From Candidatus Woesebacteria bacterium (GTDB lineage Bacteria > Patescibacteriota > Microgenomatia > UBA1406 > GWC2-37-13): a stretch of 9,485 bases of DNA. This document shows, one piece after another, positions 1 through 5,246 of the stretch (the first letter of the stretch is position 1; each line of letters begins with the position of its first letter). The translations under genes were made by a program, and so were the position numbers. Under the pieces are notes generated by a model. It was not told the origin of the DNA. It made no database searches and saw only the letters and a list, made by a program, of their open reading frames with translations. Location: contig JAGOLU010000030.1 in assembly GCA_017993865.1 (NCBI GenBank), forward strand, positions 1 through 9,485, in the 5' to 3' direction.

Positions 1-68
1 GTGGAATCACTGTTGCGGCACAGTCGCAGAATTTTGTCCACGATCTTCGAAAAGATCGGGACAGGCAC
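1..68 (-). CDS. 5' end of an unidentified protein gene, cut by the left window edge
   Basis: I do not recognise this product. A GTG start at 68-66 opens a frame that stays open for about 22 codons to the window edge and begins M-P-V-P-I-F-S-K-I-V-D-K. The start was chosen because an AAGGA Shine-Dalgarno (78-74 on the minus strand) lies 5 bases upstream, and a good sigma70-type promoter lies a further ~30 bases up. An ATG at 73-71 sits directly against the Shine-Dalgarno with no spacer and gives a less protein-like frame (M-Q-C-L-S-R), so it is less likely. The gene follows the adenosyltransferase gene on the same strand but has its own promoter, so it need not share the operon's function. Too little is visible to assign a family. 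Confidence 0.4.
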   Translation of the reverse strand, partial: MPVPIFSKIVDKILRLCRNSDS

Positions 69-111
69 TGCATTCCTTCAGCAAAAAGTAACAAATAAAC
101 GCCTTTTCAGT

Positions 112-141
112 ATTCTACCACTCAATTACCCTATCTGTCAC
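112..141 (-). promoter_or_regulatory. Sigma70-type promoter for the left-edge gene
   Basis: On the minus strand a GTGACA -35 hexamer (141-136, five of six consensus bases) is followed by an 18-base spacer and a TAGAAT -10 hexamer (117-112, five of six). A TG one base before the -10 makes it an extended -10. Transcription would start near position 105, giving a leader of about 37 bases that carries the AAGGA ribosome site. The -35 lies only 10 bases beyond the stop codon of the preceding adenosyltransferase gene, and I see no terminator between them. Readthrough from the nrd operon is therefore possible. Confidence 0.5.
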
Positions 142-150
142 TTATTTGGT

Positions 151-696
151 CTATGTTCGCTTTTCAACCTGCGCAAAGGTACGCGCAAGTGTGAAGAGCA
201 CGTCTGATAATCTGTTGAGATATCGGATCATTAAAAACTCAGCTGACTCACCCGACTTTATCGCTTTGTGACTGTATTTCAATTTCTCTCGAACAAAGCG
301 AACCACTCTTCGCTCTGCCGAACGCACAATAGTGCGCGCAATATGGAGCCGTGTGGTTACTTCTCCACCCTGCGGCAAGATAAACCGATGGAGGGGGGGT
401 AGTTTCGCGCTTTGTTTATCCATGAACTCCTCAAAAGTAACGATGCGCTTTTCGAGATTCTTGGTAGGAATCGTAGCACCTGCGAGAAACCCCATGACTT
501 CGTACAGATCATGTTGCACGCCACTGAGAAGGGTGCGTGCCTTATCGTCTTCTACCGTCTCTCGCGCCCAACCAATAAAGCTGGTGGCCTCATCTAAAGC
601 TCCATTTGCCTCGATGAGCAGTTCTGATTTGGGGATTCTTTTCCCTTCGATAATGCTTGTTTCCCCTGCGTCACCTGTTTTTGTATAGATTTTCAT
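151..696 (-). CDS. pduO: PduO-type ATP:cob(I)alamin adenosyltransferase
   Basis: This 181-residue cytosolic enzyme transfers the adenosyl group of ATP to cob(I)alamin, making adenosylcobalamin (coenzyme B12). The length is normal for the single-domain PduO family. Visible family signatures are the N-terminal ATP-binding motif T-K-T-G-D-A-G-E-T (residues 5-13), F-I-L-P-Q-G-G (105-111), the R-S-A-E-R-R helix (125-130) and N-R-L-S-D-V-L-F (161-168). The ATG at 696 puts the M-K-I-Y-T-K-T-G-D motif at its usual place. No Shine-Dalgarno is visible. The gene begins 24 bases after the stop of the B12-dependent ribonucleotide reductase gene on the same strand and is surely cotranscribed with it, so the cofactor's obvious customer is NrdJ. 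The symbol follows the family; the gene could equally be called cobO or mmaB by function. Confidence 0.93.
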   Translation of the reverse strand: MKIYTKTGDAGETSIIEGKRIPKSELLIEANGALDEATSFIGWARETVEDDKARTLLSGVQHDLYEVMGFLAGATIPTKNLEKRIVTFEEFMDKQSAKLPPLHRFILPQGGEVTTRLHIARTIVRSAERRVVRFVREKLKYSHKAIKSGESAEFLMIRYLNRLSDVLFTLARTFAQVEKRT

Positions 697-720
697 AGGA
701 ACATAGTCAAATAGTATTCT

Positions 721-3216
721 CTAACACGCGCTATACCCACAGTTATAACACTTTTTGCACCCTTCTTCATGCACGAGAGACGCTTCGCCACACTTACCAC
801 AGAGATCATAGTTTGGTTTGCGTTTCGGCAAAACTGAAGGAACCGGCGCGGATGCGCGGACATGTGCTTCGACTTGCTGGATGGCGGCGATCGCCGATAC
901 CGCTGTCGCCACCGGTTGTGCGGCAGGGGAATGCGCAATATTACCATTCCCATTGGGCGCTGGCGCCACTGTCTCTGCATTGTGCAAACTATAATGCGTC
1001 GCGAGAACCTTGGCTACTGCGTCAGGTAACGATTTGACACTATTCTTACCAAATCCCATAGTTCTGCTTCCTCCAATACCCTCCAGCTCATCTACGATCT
1101 TTCTCACGCGTTCCATCGGCGGAAGTTGTGTATTAAAGCGCAGTGACATACTAATGGTTCGTCCTAGGGCCTCAGCCATAGCATATACATCTGCTCCTGG
1201 CTTGCCAACGTTGATAAACACCTCCATAGGCTCACCGATGTTATTTGAGTTCACGGTGATATAGGCTTTCCCTACTGGTGTGTCTACCCGATAGGTAGAA
1301 CCATTTACCACCATCGGACGAGCTTTGACTGGGACTAAGTTGGGGTCCTCGTATGGTCTCATTGGTTTCGCTGGCTCACCTGACCTTGTAGACTCCACCT
1401 TCGAGACCGTGTTTGCTGATGTGTCCCCCCGCTCCAAGACCGCCTCTCGAGACCCATCTCGGAACATAGTGATGCCCTTGAGCCCCTTCTTGTATGCTTG
1501 TGTATAAAGCTTGTCTACATCTTGAACCGTGTAAGAGTTGGGAGCGTTTACTGTTTTTGAAATCGAAGCATCGACGTACTTTTGGATTACTGCCTGGACA
1601 TCAATGTGTTCTTCGGGCGTCAAATCTGCCGATGAGACAAACCATTCTGGCTTGGTAACCACTTCCTCACCTTTTTCGTCTTTGGTGGTGAGCTCTTCTC
1701 TGTGTGCCTCAAGATACTTTTCCCAAAGAGGATGGTAAATGACGTGAGTGCCGATGCGATCTCGTCGGGTAAATTCGAATTCGAATACCGGCTCGATGCC
1801 TGACGTTGTCCCCGCGAGTAGGCTTGTCGAACCAGTGGGCGCCTGCATCGTCAAGATGGAGTTTCTGATCCCATTCCGCTTGATCTTCTTCAGAATTGGC
1901 TCTGGTAATGTTTTGACGTATGCTCCGTCGGGATACAACTTCTTGTCGAATTTTCCGAAGGCACCCTTTGTTTTTGCGATTTCTGCCGATGAATCATACG
2001 AATTGTCGCGGATAACGCTATATATGCGATCTATGAAATCCAAAGATTCTGGTGATCCATATCGTAACTGCATCTTTATAAGCGTATCTCCAAGCCCCAT
2101 GGTTCCTAAACCTATACGTCGTTCTCCCTCAAGTTGAGTTTTGCGTATGCCGCTGAAGATGTAGGGATCCATGCTCACCACGTTGTCAAGGAAGCGCACG
2201 CCAAGTCGAGTGATGCGTGCGAGCAGTTCATAATCGAACTCACCTGGCTTGTCTACTCCATCCCCTTTCACGAGCGCAGACAAGTTGATTGAGCCCAAAT
2301 TACACACTCCCCACGGGGGCAGGCCTTCTTCGCCACAGGGGTTTACGCAGTTGATCCTGTTCCAGTAATAGTTGTTGTGCAGTTTGTTGTAGCGCTCCAT
2401 AAACACTATGCCTGGTTCGGCAGATCTCCAAGCCGCCTCACAGATGAGGTTCCACATCTCTCTCGCCTTGACCGTGCGATATGTCTTTACTTTTTTTCCT
2501 CTCTTCTTCCACATCTCTATGTCTCCATCCCAAACCTTGTCGTATTCAGGATCTGTGGTGTCAGGGAACATGAGGTGCCAATCTGCATCTTTCTCAACCG
2601 CTTCCATGAACGAGTCAGAAACACACACAGAAAGGTTTGCTCCAAGAATTTTGGTGAGGTCTTGTTTCACGGTGATGAACTCGTAAATATCTGGGTGCCA
2701 ATCCCAGAGCATGATCATGAGCGCGCCTCGGCGTGTCCCGCCCTGCTGAATTATGTCTCGTGTTGCCAGAGAGAATAGCCCAGCCCAATTCATGGGTCCG
2801 GATGAGGTTCCGTTTACTTTCGTTACTCGGGCTCCTCGTGGTCGCAAAGAGGAGAGGTTTATACCCACACCACCACCATGCGCCATTATTTCGACCATGT
2901 TTTTCAGTGAGTTAATTATCCCCCCGCGTGAATCTTGTGGAGAAGGGATTACAAAGCAGTTGTAGTAGGTCACATCGTACCCTGTGCCCGCTCCTGCAAG
3001 GATTCTTCCGCCAGGCACAAACTTAAAATCTGTCATTATCTCTTGAAACTCTTTCTCATATTTTTTGCGTAAAGCCACCGTTTTCTCCTCGCCAGCCACG
3101 GCCTTTGCCACTCTCCCCCACATGTCTTCTGGAGATTTCTCAATAAGCTCGCCAAGCTTATCTTTCATAGCATAACGGTCCAAAAATACTTTCTCAGAGA
3201 TGCCGGAGAGGTTCAT
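721..3216 (-). CDS. nrdJ: Adenosylcobalamin-dependent (class II) ribonucleoside-diphosphate reductase
   Basis: This 831-residue cytosolic enzyme reduces ribonucleotides to deoxyribonucleotides using a thiyl radical generated from adenosylcobalamin. The 10-stranded barrel core spans roughly residues 60-590. Expected active-site residues are present: N292-P-C294-G-E296, with C294 as the inferred radical cysteine, and C87 with C305 as the inferred redox pair (C305 is 11 residues after C294, as in the Thermotoga enzyme). The phosphate-binding segment A-P-T-G-S-T-S is at 459-465. After a linker (about 590-630), residues 631-745 form a TSCPD-type domain. An Ala/Pro-rich linker (about 748-800) leads to a C-terminal zinc ribbon with C806, C809, C820, C823, C826 and C831; the last Cys pair probably relays electrons from thioredoxin. 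No N-terminal ATP cone is evident. It lies 37 bases after nrdR and 24 before the adenosyltransferase. No Shine-Dalgarno precedes the ATG. Confidence 0.96.
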   Translation of the reverse strand: MNLSGISEKVFLDRYAMKDKLGELIEKSPEDMWGRVAKAVAGEEKTVALRKKYEKEFQEIMTDFKFVPGGRILAGAGTGYDVTYYNCFVIPSPQDSRGGIINSLKNMVEIMAHGGGVGINLSSLRPRGARVTKVNGTSSGPMNWAGLFSLATRDIIQQGGTRRGALMIMLWDWHPDIYEFITVKQDLTKILGANLSVCVSDSFMEAVEKDADWHLMFPDTTDPEYDKVWDGDIEMWKKRGKKVKTYRTVKAREMWNLICEAAWRSAEPGIVFMERYNKLHNNYYWNRINCVNPCGEEGLPPWGVCNLGSINLSALVKGDGVDKPGEFDYELLARITRLGVRFLDNVVSMDPYIFSGIRKTQLEGERRIGLGTMGLGDTLIKMQLRYGSPESLDFIDRIYSVIRDNSYDSSAEIAKTKGAFGKFDKKLYPDGAYVKTLPEPILKKIKRNGIRNSILTMQAPTGSTSLLAGTTSGIEPVFEFEFTRRDRIGTHVIYHPLWEKYLEAHREELTTKDEKGEEVVTKPEWFVSSADLTPEEHIDVQAVIQKYVDASISKTVNAPNSYTVQDVDKLYTQAYKKGLKGITMFRDGSREAVLERGDTSANTVSKVESTRSGEPAKPMRPYEDPNLVPVKARPMVVNGSTYRVDTPVGKAYITVNSNNIGEPMEVFINVGKPGADVYAMAEALGRTISMSLRFNTQLPPMERVRKIVDELEGIGGSRTMGFGKNSVKSLPDAVAKVLATHYSLHNAETVAPAPNGNGNIAHSPAAQPVATAVSAIAAIQQVEAHVRASAPVPSVLPKRKPNYDLCGKCGEASLVHEEGCKKCYNCGYSAC

Positions 3217-3253
3217 AGGTTTTGTTTGAAAATAGTAAATGAGTGATTCCCGA

Positions 3254-3697
3254 TCAAAGTCGTTTAAGTTCCCTCACAAATTGCTCAGGGTCTTCAAATC
3301 GTTTAAAAACGCTTGCAAATCGAATATAGGCAACCTTATCAATCTTCTTCAGCTGTTCTGCCACCATCTCTCCAATTTTGCGTGAGAACACCTCATTTGA
3401 ACCTGAACCAATCAGCTTTGAGGTTACCATGCTTGTAATAGAGTCTATTTGTTCGAATGTTACCTGTGTCTTGCCCACAGCTTTCATAATGCCACTCTTG
3501 AGCTTTGCAGCGTCAAACTGCTCCCTTCTCTTATCACGCTTGATGACAAAAATGGGAACATCTTCTATGCGCTCATAGGTGGTAAATCGTTTCTCGCACT
3601 TGGTGCACGCCCTACGCCTTCGTACCGTCATACCATCTTCGCTTACGCGAGTTTCTATCACATCTGAATCTGGATTCTTACAATAAATACATTTCAT
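3254..3697 (-). CDS. nrdR: Transcriptional repressor NrdR
   Basis: NrdR senses (d)ATP and represses ribonucleotide reductase genes by binding tandem NrdR boxes in their promoters. This 147-residue protein has the full family layout: an N-terminal zinc ribbon with C3, C6, C31 and C34, the conserved run R-V-S-E-D-G (17-22) and R-R-R-R-A-C (26-31), then an ATP-cone domain from about 48 to 138. That domain includes V-I-K-R-D (51-55) and the characteristic R-F-A-S-V-F (126-131). The length is typical. It is the first gene of the operon with nrdJ 37 bases downstream, so its direct target is almost certainly its own operon. Two NrdR-box-like palindromes overlap its promoter and start codon, implying autoregulation. 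The leader has no Shine-Dalgarno. Confidence 0.97.
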   Translation of the reverse strand: MKCIYCKNPDSDVIETRVSEDGMTVRRRRACTKCEKRFTTYERIEDVPIFVIKRDKRREQFDAAKLKSGIMKAVGKTQVTFEQIDSITSMVTSKLIGSGSNEVFSRKIGEMVAEQLKKIDKVAYIRFASVFKRFEDPEQFVRELKRL

Positions 3698-3740
3698 AAT
3701 CGTAGTGTCTGACGATTATCTTAGACACCACGGCTAGTGT
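3693..3740 (-). promoter_or_regulatory. Tandem NrdR-box-like operator upstream of nrdR
   Basis: The recalled NrdR box is a 16-bp palindrome, ACACWATATNTWGTGT, usually in pairs 31-32 bp apart. The site at 3725-3740 reads ACACCACGGCTAGTGT on the plus strand: both outer ACAC/GTGT arms and the inner A and TA match, though the centre is GC-rich. A weaker second site at 3693-3708 keeps TAGTGT in the right half but not the left ACAC. The start-to-start distance is exactly 32 bp. The strong box lies between the proposed -35 and -10, and the weak box covers the nrdR start codon, so repressor binding would block initiation. The half-sites also create an inverted repeat (3701-3710 with 3723-3732, one mismatch, a G-U pair in minus-strand RNA). 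A leader hairpin is an alternative reading. Confidence 0.55.
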
Positions 3741-3746
3741 TTGCAA
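3718..3746 (-). promoter_or_regulatory. Candidate promoter of the nrdR-nrdJ-pduO operon
   Basis: On the minus strand TTGCAA (3746-3741, four of six -35 bases) is separated by 17 bases from TAAGAT (3723-3718, four of six -10 bases). An overlapping GATAAT (3720-3715) is a better -10 hexamer but would need a 20-base spacer from the same -35. Transcription would start near 3711, giving a leader of only about 14 bases before the nrdR ATG at 3697. This fits the absence of a Shine-Dalgarno. The call is supported mainly by its overlap with the NrdR-box pair; the hexamers alone are mediocre. Confidence 0.4.
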
Positions 3747-4013
3747 GGTGATCTTTCCGTATCAAAAAGTATCAAGACCGCTATGGGTTCGCATTACATG
3801 TCAGGCAAAGTTAAAAATACTTTTTGGATGAAAATCTCAACAAAATGTTTGTCTCGCCCCGTCCTATCAGGATGAAAGATTGTGTCCAAATTGGCTATTC
3901 TATATTTATCTAGGCTAAATGTTCTTTGCTCGACCTCTCATTGTCGCCTATCTGAAGCCCTGTAGTTGTTTGGTCGAATTACAATCTTAGAGAATCAGGC
4001 TGGCCGGTGACAT

Positions 4014-4032
4014 GACGAATTGGAGATTCGTC
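4014..4032 (-). terminator. Hairpin after the DUF5667-like gene, weak terminator candidate
   Basis: A perfect 7-bp inverted repeat, GACGAAT (4014-4020) and ATTCGTC (4026-4032), with a 5-base loop begins 6 bases after the TAA stop of the exported-protein gene. On the minus-strand transcript no U-tract follows it, so it is not a canonical intrinsic terminator. It may instead protect the 3' end or assist Rho-dependent termination. Confidence 0.3.
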
Positions 4033-4038
4033 CGAAGT

Positions 4039-4617
4039 TTATATTGTTTGTAGTCTTTTTCGGAGCTGAATATTCTTGTCAAGTAAAAGAACAAATGCAG
4101 GTTGTTCGCTCGTAGAGATGTCGTCCATAAGCAATCGGATCGTCTCTGCTTGTTTGATGTTGCTTTGTCTTGCAATATGCTGAAGCTCTCTTAGCTCGAC
4201 TTCGTCCTGACTGTTGGGGGATTCTTGTTTGTCTTCTAGAATTTCTATCATGGTGGATTGATAGCTCATTGCTGTCTGAAATGTCTGCACGGAGCGCTCT
4301 GTCTTGCTAAGCCGCGCGAACTTCTCTGCATATACTGTGTATTTGTCACTGAGTTGGATGAGTGTTCTTACTCTGCTCACGGTGTTTTGGGAAAGCGCCA
4401 ACAAAACTCCGTCTCGGAGTTGCTTAAACACAAACAGCGGATTATCGGGCGTGATCGAGCCAATATCTGGAAGTTCATAGATCACCTTTTCATTATCGGC
4501 CAAGTCCGCCGGTCGTGAAGAGACATTTTGTGCAGAAATCACCGGAAGAAACACGAGAGATGCGCAGATTGCACAAATTAGATAGCAAAAGAATCTCCTG
4601 GGGGACCCCATATCCAT
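4039..4617 (-). CDS. Exported DUF5667-like protein
   Basis: The function is unknown. The 192-residue product starts with a Sec-type signal peptide: basic R7-R8, a hydrophobic run from F9 to I27, and a likely cleavage after I-S-A (residue 29). The h-region is rich in cysteine (C11, C15, C18). Residues about 49-105 (L-P-D-I-G-S-I-T-P-D-N-P-L-F-V-F-K, then a charged helix) resemble the DUF5667 pattern known in Actinobacteria and Patescibacteria, where an LP-G-LPDSPLY-LK segment precedes a helix. The remainder is predicted helical and polar, without catalytic motifs. The start at 4617 is set by a TGATATAAT extended -10 ending 7 bases upstream, which leaves essentially no leader. It stands alone between a terminator and a 341-base gap. 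The family assignment is by remembered pattern only. Confidence 0.7.
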   Translation of the reverse strand: MDMGSPRRFFCYLICAICASLVFLPVISAQNVSSRPADLADNEKVIYELPDIGSITPDNPLFVFKQLRDGVLLALSQNTVSRVRTLIQLSDKYTVYAEKFARLSKTERSVQTFQTAMSYQSTMIEILEDKQESPNSQDEVELRELQHIARQSNIKQAETIRLLMDDISTSEQPAFVLLLDKNIQLRKRLQTI

Positions 4618-4624
4618 ATACTAA

Positions 4625-4633
4625 ATTATATCA
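4625..4633 (-). promoter_or_regulatory. Extended -10 promoter giving a leaderless transcript
   Basis: On the minus strand TGATATAAT combines a perfect TATAAT (4630-4625) with the TGn extension. No good -35 lies 17 bases upstream (CCCTTT), as is tolerated for extended -10 promoters. Seven bases separate the -10 from the ATG at 4617, so transcription should start at or within a base or two of the start codon. No Shine-Dalgarno is present or could fit. The promoter sits about 25 bases beyond the HU terminator. Confidence 0.6.
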
Positions 4634-4656
4634 GGAATCTCTATGTAAAGGGATAT

Positions 4657-4684
4657 AAAAAAACCGCCCGTATGAGGGGCGGTT
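4657..4684 (-). terminator. Intrinsic terminator of the HU gene
   Basis: On the minus strand AACCGCCC (4684-4677), a 7-base loop and GGGCGGTT (4669-4662) form a perfect 8-bp GC-rich stem. It runs directly into a T-tract (4663-4657, seven consecutive T). It lies about 20 bases after the HU stop codon and ends transcription just before the next gene's promoter. Confidence 0.92.
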
Positions 4685-4703
4685 GCGAAACAAAGGGGGA
4701 AGC

Positions 4704-4976
4704 TTATTTCACCATTCGCTTCAAGGATTTACCGGCGGTAAATCCAGGTGTCTTGGTTGCAGGAATCTTGATTTCTGCACCAGTCTGAGGATTGCGGCCT
4801 TTGCGGGCTGCTCTCTTTCTGACGAGGAACGTTCCAAAACCTGTTACCACTACTTTTTCATTTCGTTTAAGAGCTGCTGCAATTGTGTCAAACACAACTT
4901 GGACTGCATCTTTTGATGCTTTTGCGGTAAGTCCAGCTTTTTTTGCAACGTGTGCTACGAGATCGGCTTTTGTCAT
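4704..4976 (-). CDS. hup: DNA-binding protein HU
   Basis: This is a 90-residue nucleoid-associated protein of the HU/IHF family. It acts as a dimer that bends and compacts DNA without strong sequence preference. It matches the family over its whole length: the N-terminal helical dimerisation body (M-T-K-A-D-L-V onward), G-F-G-T-F (46-50), the DNA-embracing arm with R-N-P-Q-T-G (61-66, P63 being the intercalating proline), and the C-terminal F-T-A-G-K-S-L-K (79-86). The high Lys/Arg/Ala content and the exact length favour HU over IHF. The start has an AAGGAGGTGA Shine-Dalgarno, the strongest in the window. The gene is monocistronic, with its own promoter and intrinsic terminator, consistent with an abundant protein. 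Confidence 0.97.
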   Translation of the reverse strand: MTKADLVAHVAKKAGLTAKASKDAVQVVFDTIAAALKRNEKVVVTGFGTFLVRKRAARKGRNPQTGAEIKIPATKTPGFTAGKSLKRMVK

Positions 4977-4982
4977 TGTATA

Positions 4983-4992
4983 TTCACCTCCT
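4983..4992 (-). promoter_or_regulatory. Strong Shine-Dalgarno of the HU gene
   Basis: The minus strand reads AAGGAGGTGA about 6 bases before the HU ATG, near-perfectly complementary to the canonical 16S rRNA tail. It contrasts with the nrd genes, which have no visible Shine-Dalgarno. The anti-Shine-Dalgarno is therefore in use in this organism. Confidence 0.85.
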
Positions 4993-5034
4993 TTTTATGC
5001 TGACGGCAAGTTATAACAACAAATGCATGTGTGC

Positions 5035-5063
5035 ATCGTAATGCCTATGCGCTGTCCTGTCAA
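5035..5063 (-). promoter_or_regulatory. Sigma70-type promoter of the HU gene
   Basis: A perfect TTGACA -35 (5063-5058 on the minus strand) is followed by a 17-base spacer and TACGAT (5040-5035, four of six -10 bases). Transcription would start near 5028, giving a ~50-base leader that carries the strong Shine-Dalgarno. A small dyad (ATGCA/TGCAT around 5023-5036) falls at the start site. Confidence 0.6.
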
Positions 5064-5153
5064 GCACAAATGAAATCGTACCGCTGTGACAGCCTGTGTA
5101 TAAATTATATTTCGAAGATTATCCTCTTCTATGCGGGTTGGCACGGCAATGCA

Positions 5154-5208
5154 AATCAGGGATCGCCCGATTTTATGGAGAAAATATTCTTTCCTTCTAC
5201 GAAGAAAG
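5154..5208 (-). terminator. Two hairpins downstream of RNase Y, possible terminator region
   Basis: About 40 bases beyond the RNase Y stop, the minus strand forms an 8-bp stem with one bulged base (arms 5208-5201 and 5197-5189, 3-base loop). A short AATATTTT follows it. A second hairpin, 5172-5154, pairs AATC-GGG with CCC-T-GATT around a 4-base loop and is bordered by a short T-run on both strands. Neither is a strong canonical terminator. Together they are the best candidates for ending the RNase Y transcript before the HU promoter. Confidence 0.35.
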
Positions 5209-5246
5209 AGCGGTCTAATGGGGGCTCGTTATTCACAGTGTGCGCA

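Larger units (their letters stand above)
3698..4038. other. 341-base intergenic region between the DUF5667-like gene and nrdR
   Basis: The nrdR-proximal ~50 bases hold the promoter and NrdR-box pair. The other end holds a small hairpin just after the stop of the preceding gene (4014-4032). Between about 3747 and 4013 I find no convincing gene or structured RNA. There is a short tandem direct repeat, GTATCAA at 3760 and again 10 bases on, and a few weak AT-rich dyads such as 3813-3825. Because the operon is B12-dependent, I looked for a cobalamin riboswitch on the minus strand and did not recognise its conserved B12-box. The longest plus-strand ATG frame here is a 23-codon peptide from 3919 without a ribosome site. 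Confidence 0.6.

Noticed and set aside
41..58. Perfect 7-bp hairpin (CGATCTT / AAGATCG, CGAA loop) as a terminator
   Set aside because: No T-tract follows on either strand, and it lies inside the probable coding start of the left-edge gene.
1..207. Plus-strand open frame of 68 codons from a GTG at position 1
   Set aside because: It overlaps the adenosyltransferase gene end antisense, crosses the minus-strand promoter region, has no ribosome site and looks like no known protein.
693..980. Minus-strand 95-codon frame within nrdJ
   Set aside because: It lies in another frame of the zinc-ribbon and linker region of nrdJ, which is unmistakably coding; its composition is that of a shadow frame.
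1748..2778. Several 100-130-codon plus-strand frames opposite nrdJ
   Set aside because: All are antisense to conserved nrdJ coding sequence, without ribosome sites or protein-like features.
3919..3990. Small plus-strand frame of 23 codons in the 341-base gap
   Set aside because: No Shine-Dalgarno or convincing promoter, no similarity, and a length expected by chance.
3698..4038. Cobalamin riboswitch upstream of the B12-dependent operon
   Set aside because: It was expected from context, but the conserved B12-box and core helices were not recognisable by eye on the minus strand. The proposed promoter would also leave only a short leader.
5000..5246. tRNA or other structured RNA gene between HU and RNase Y
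   Set aside because: No T-loop, anticodon arm or CCA pattern was found; the visible content is explained by the HU promoter and hairpins downstream of RNase Y.
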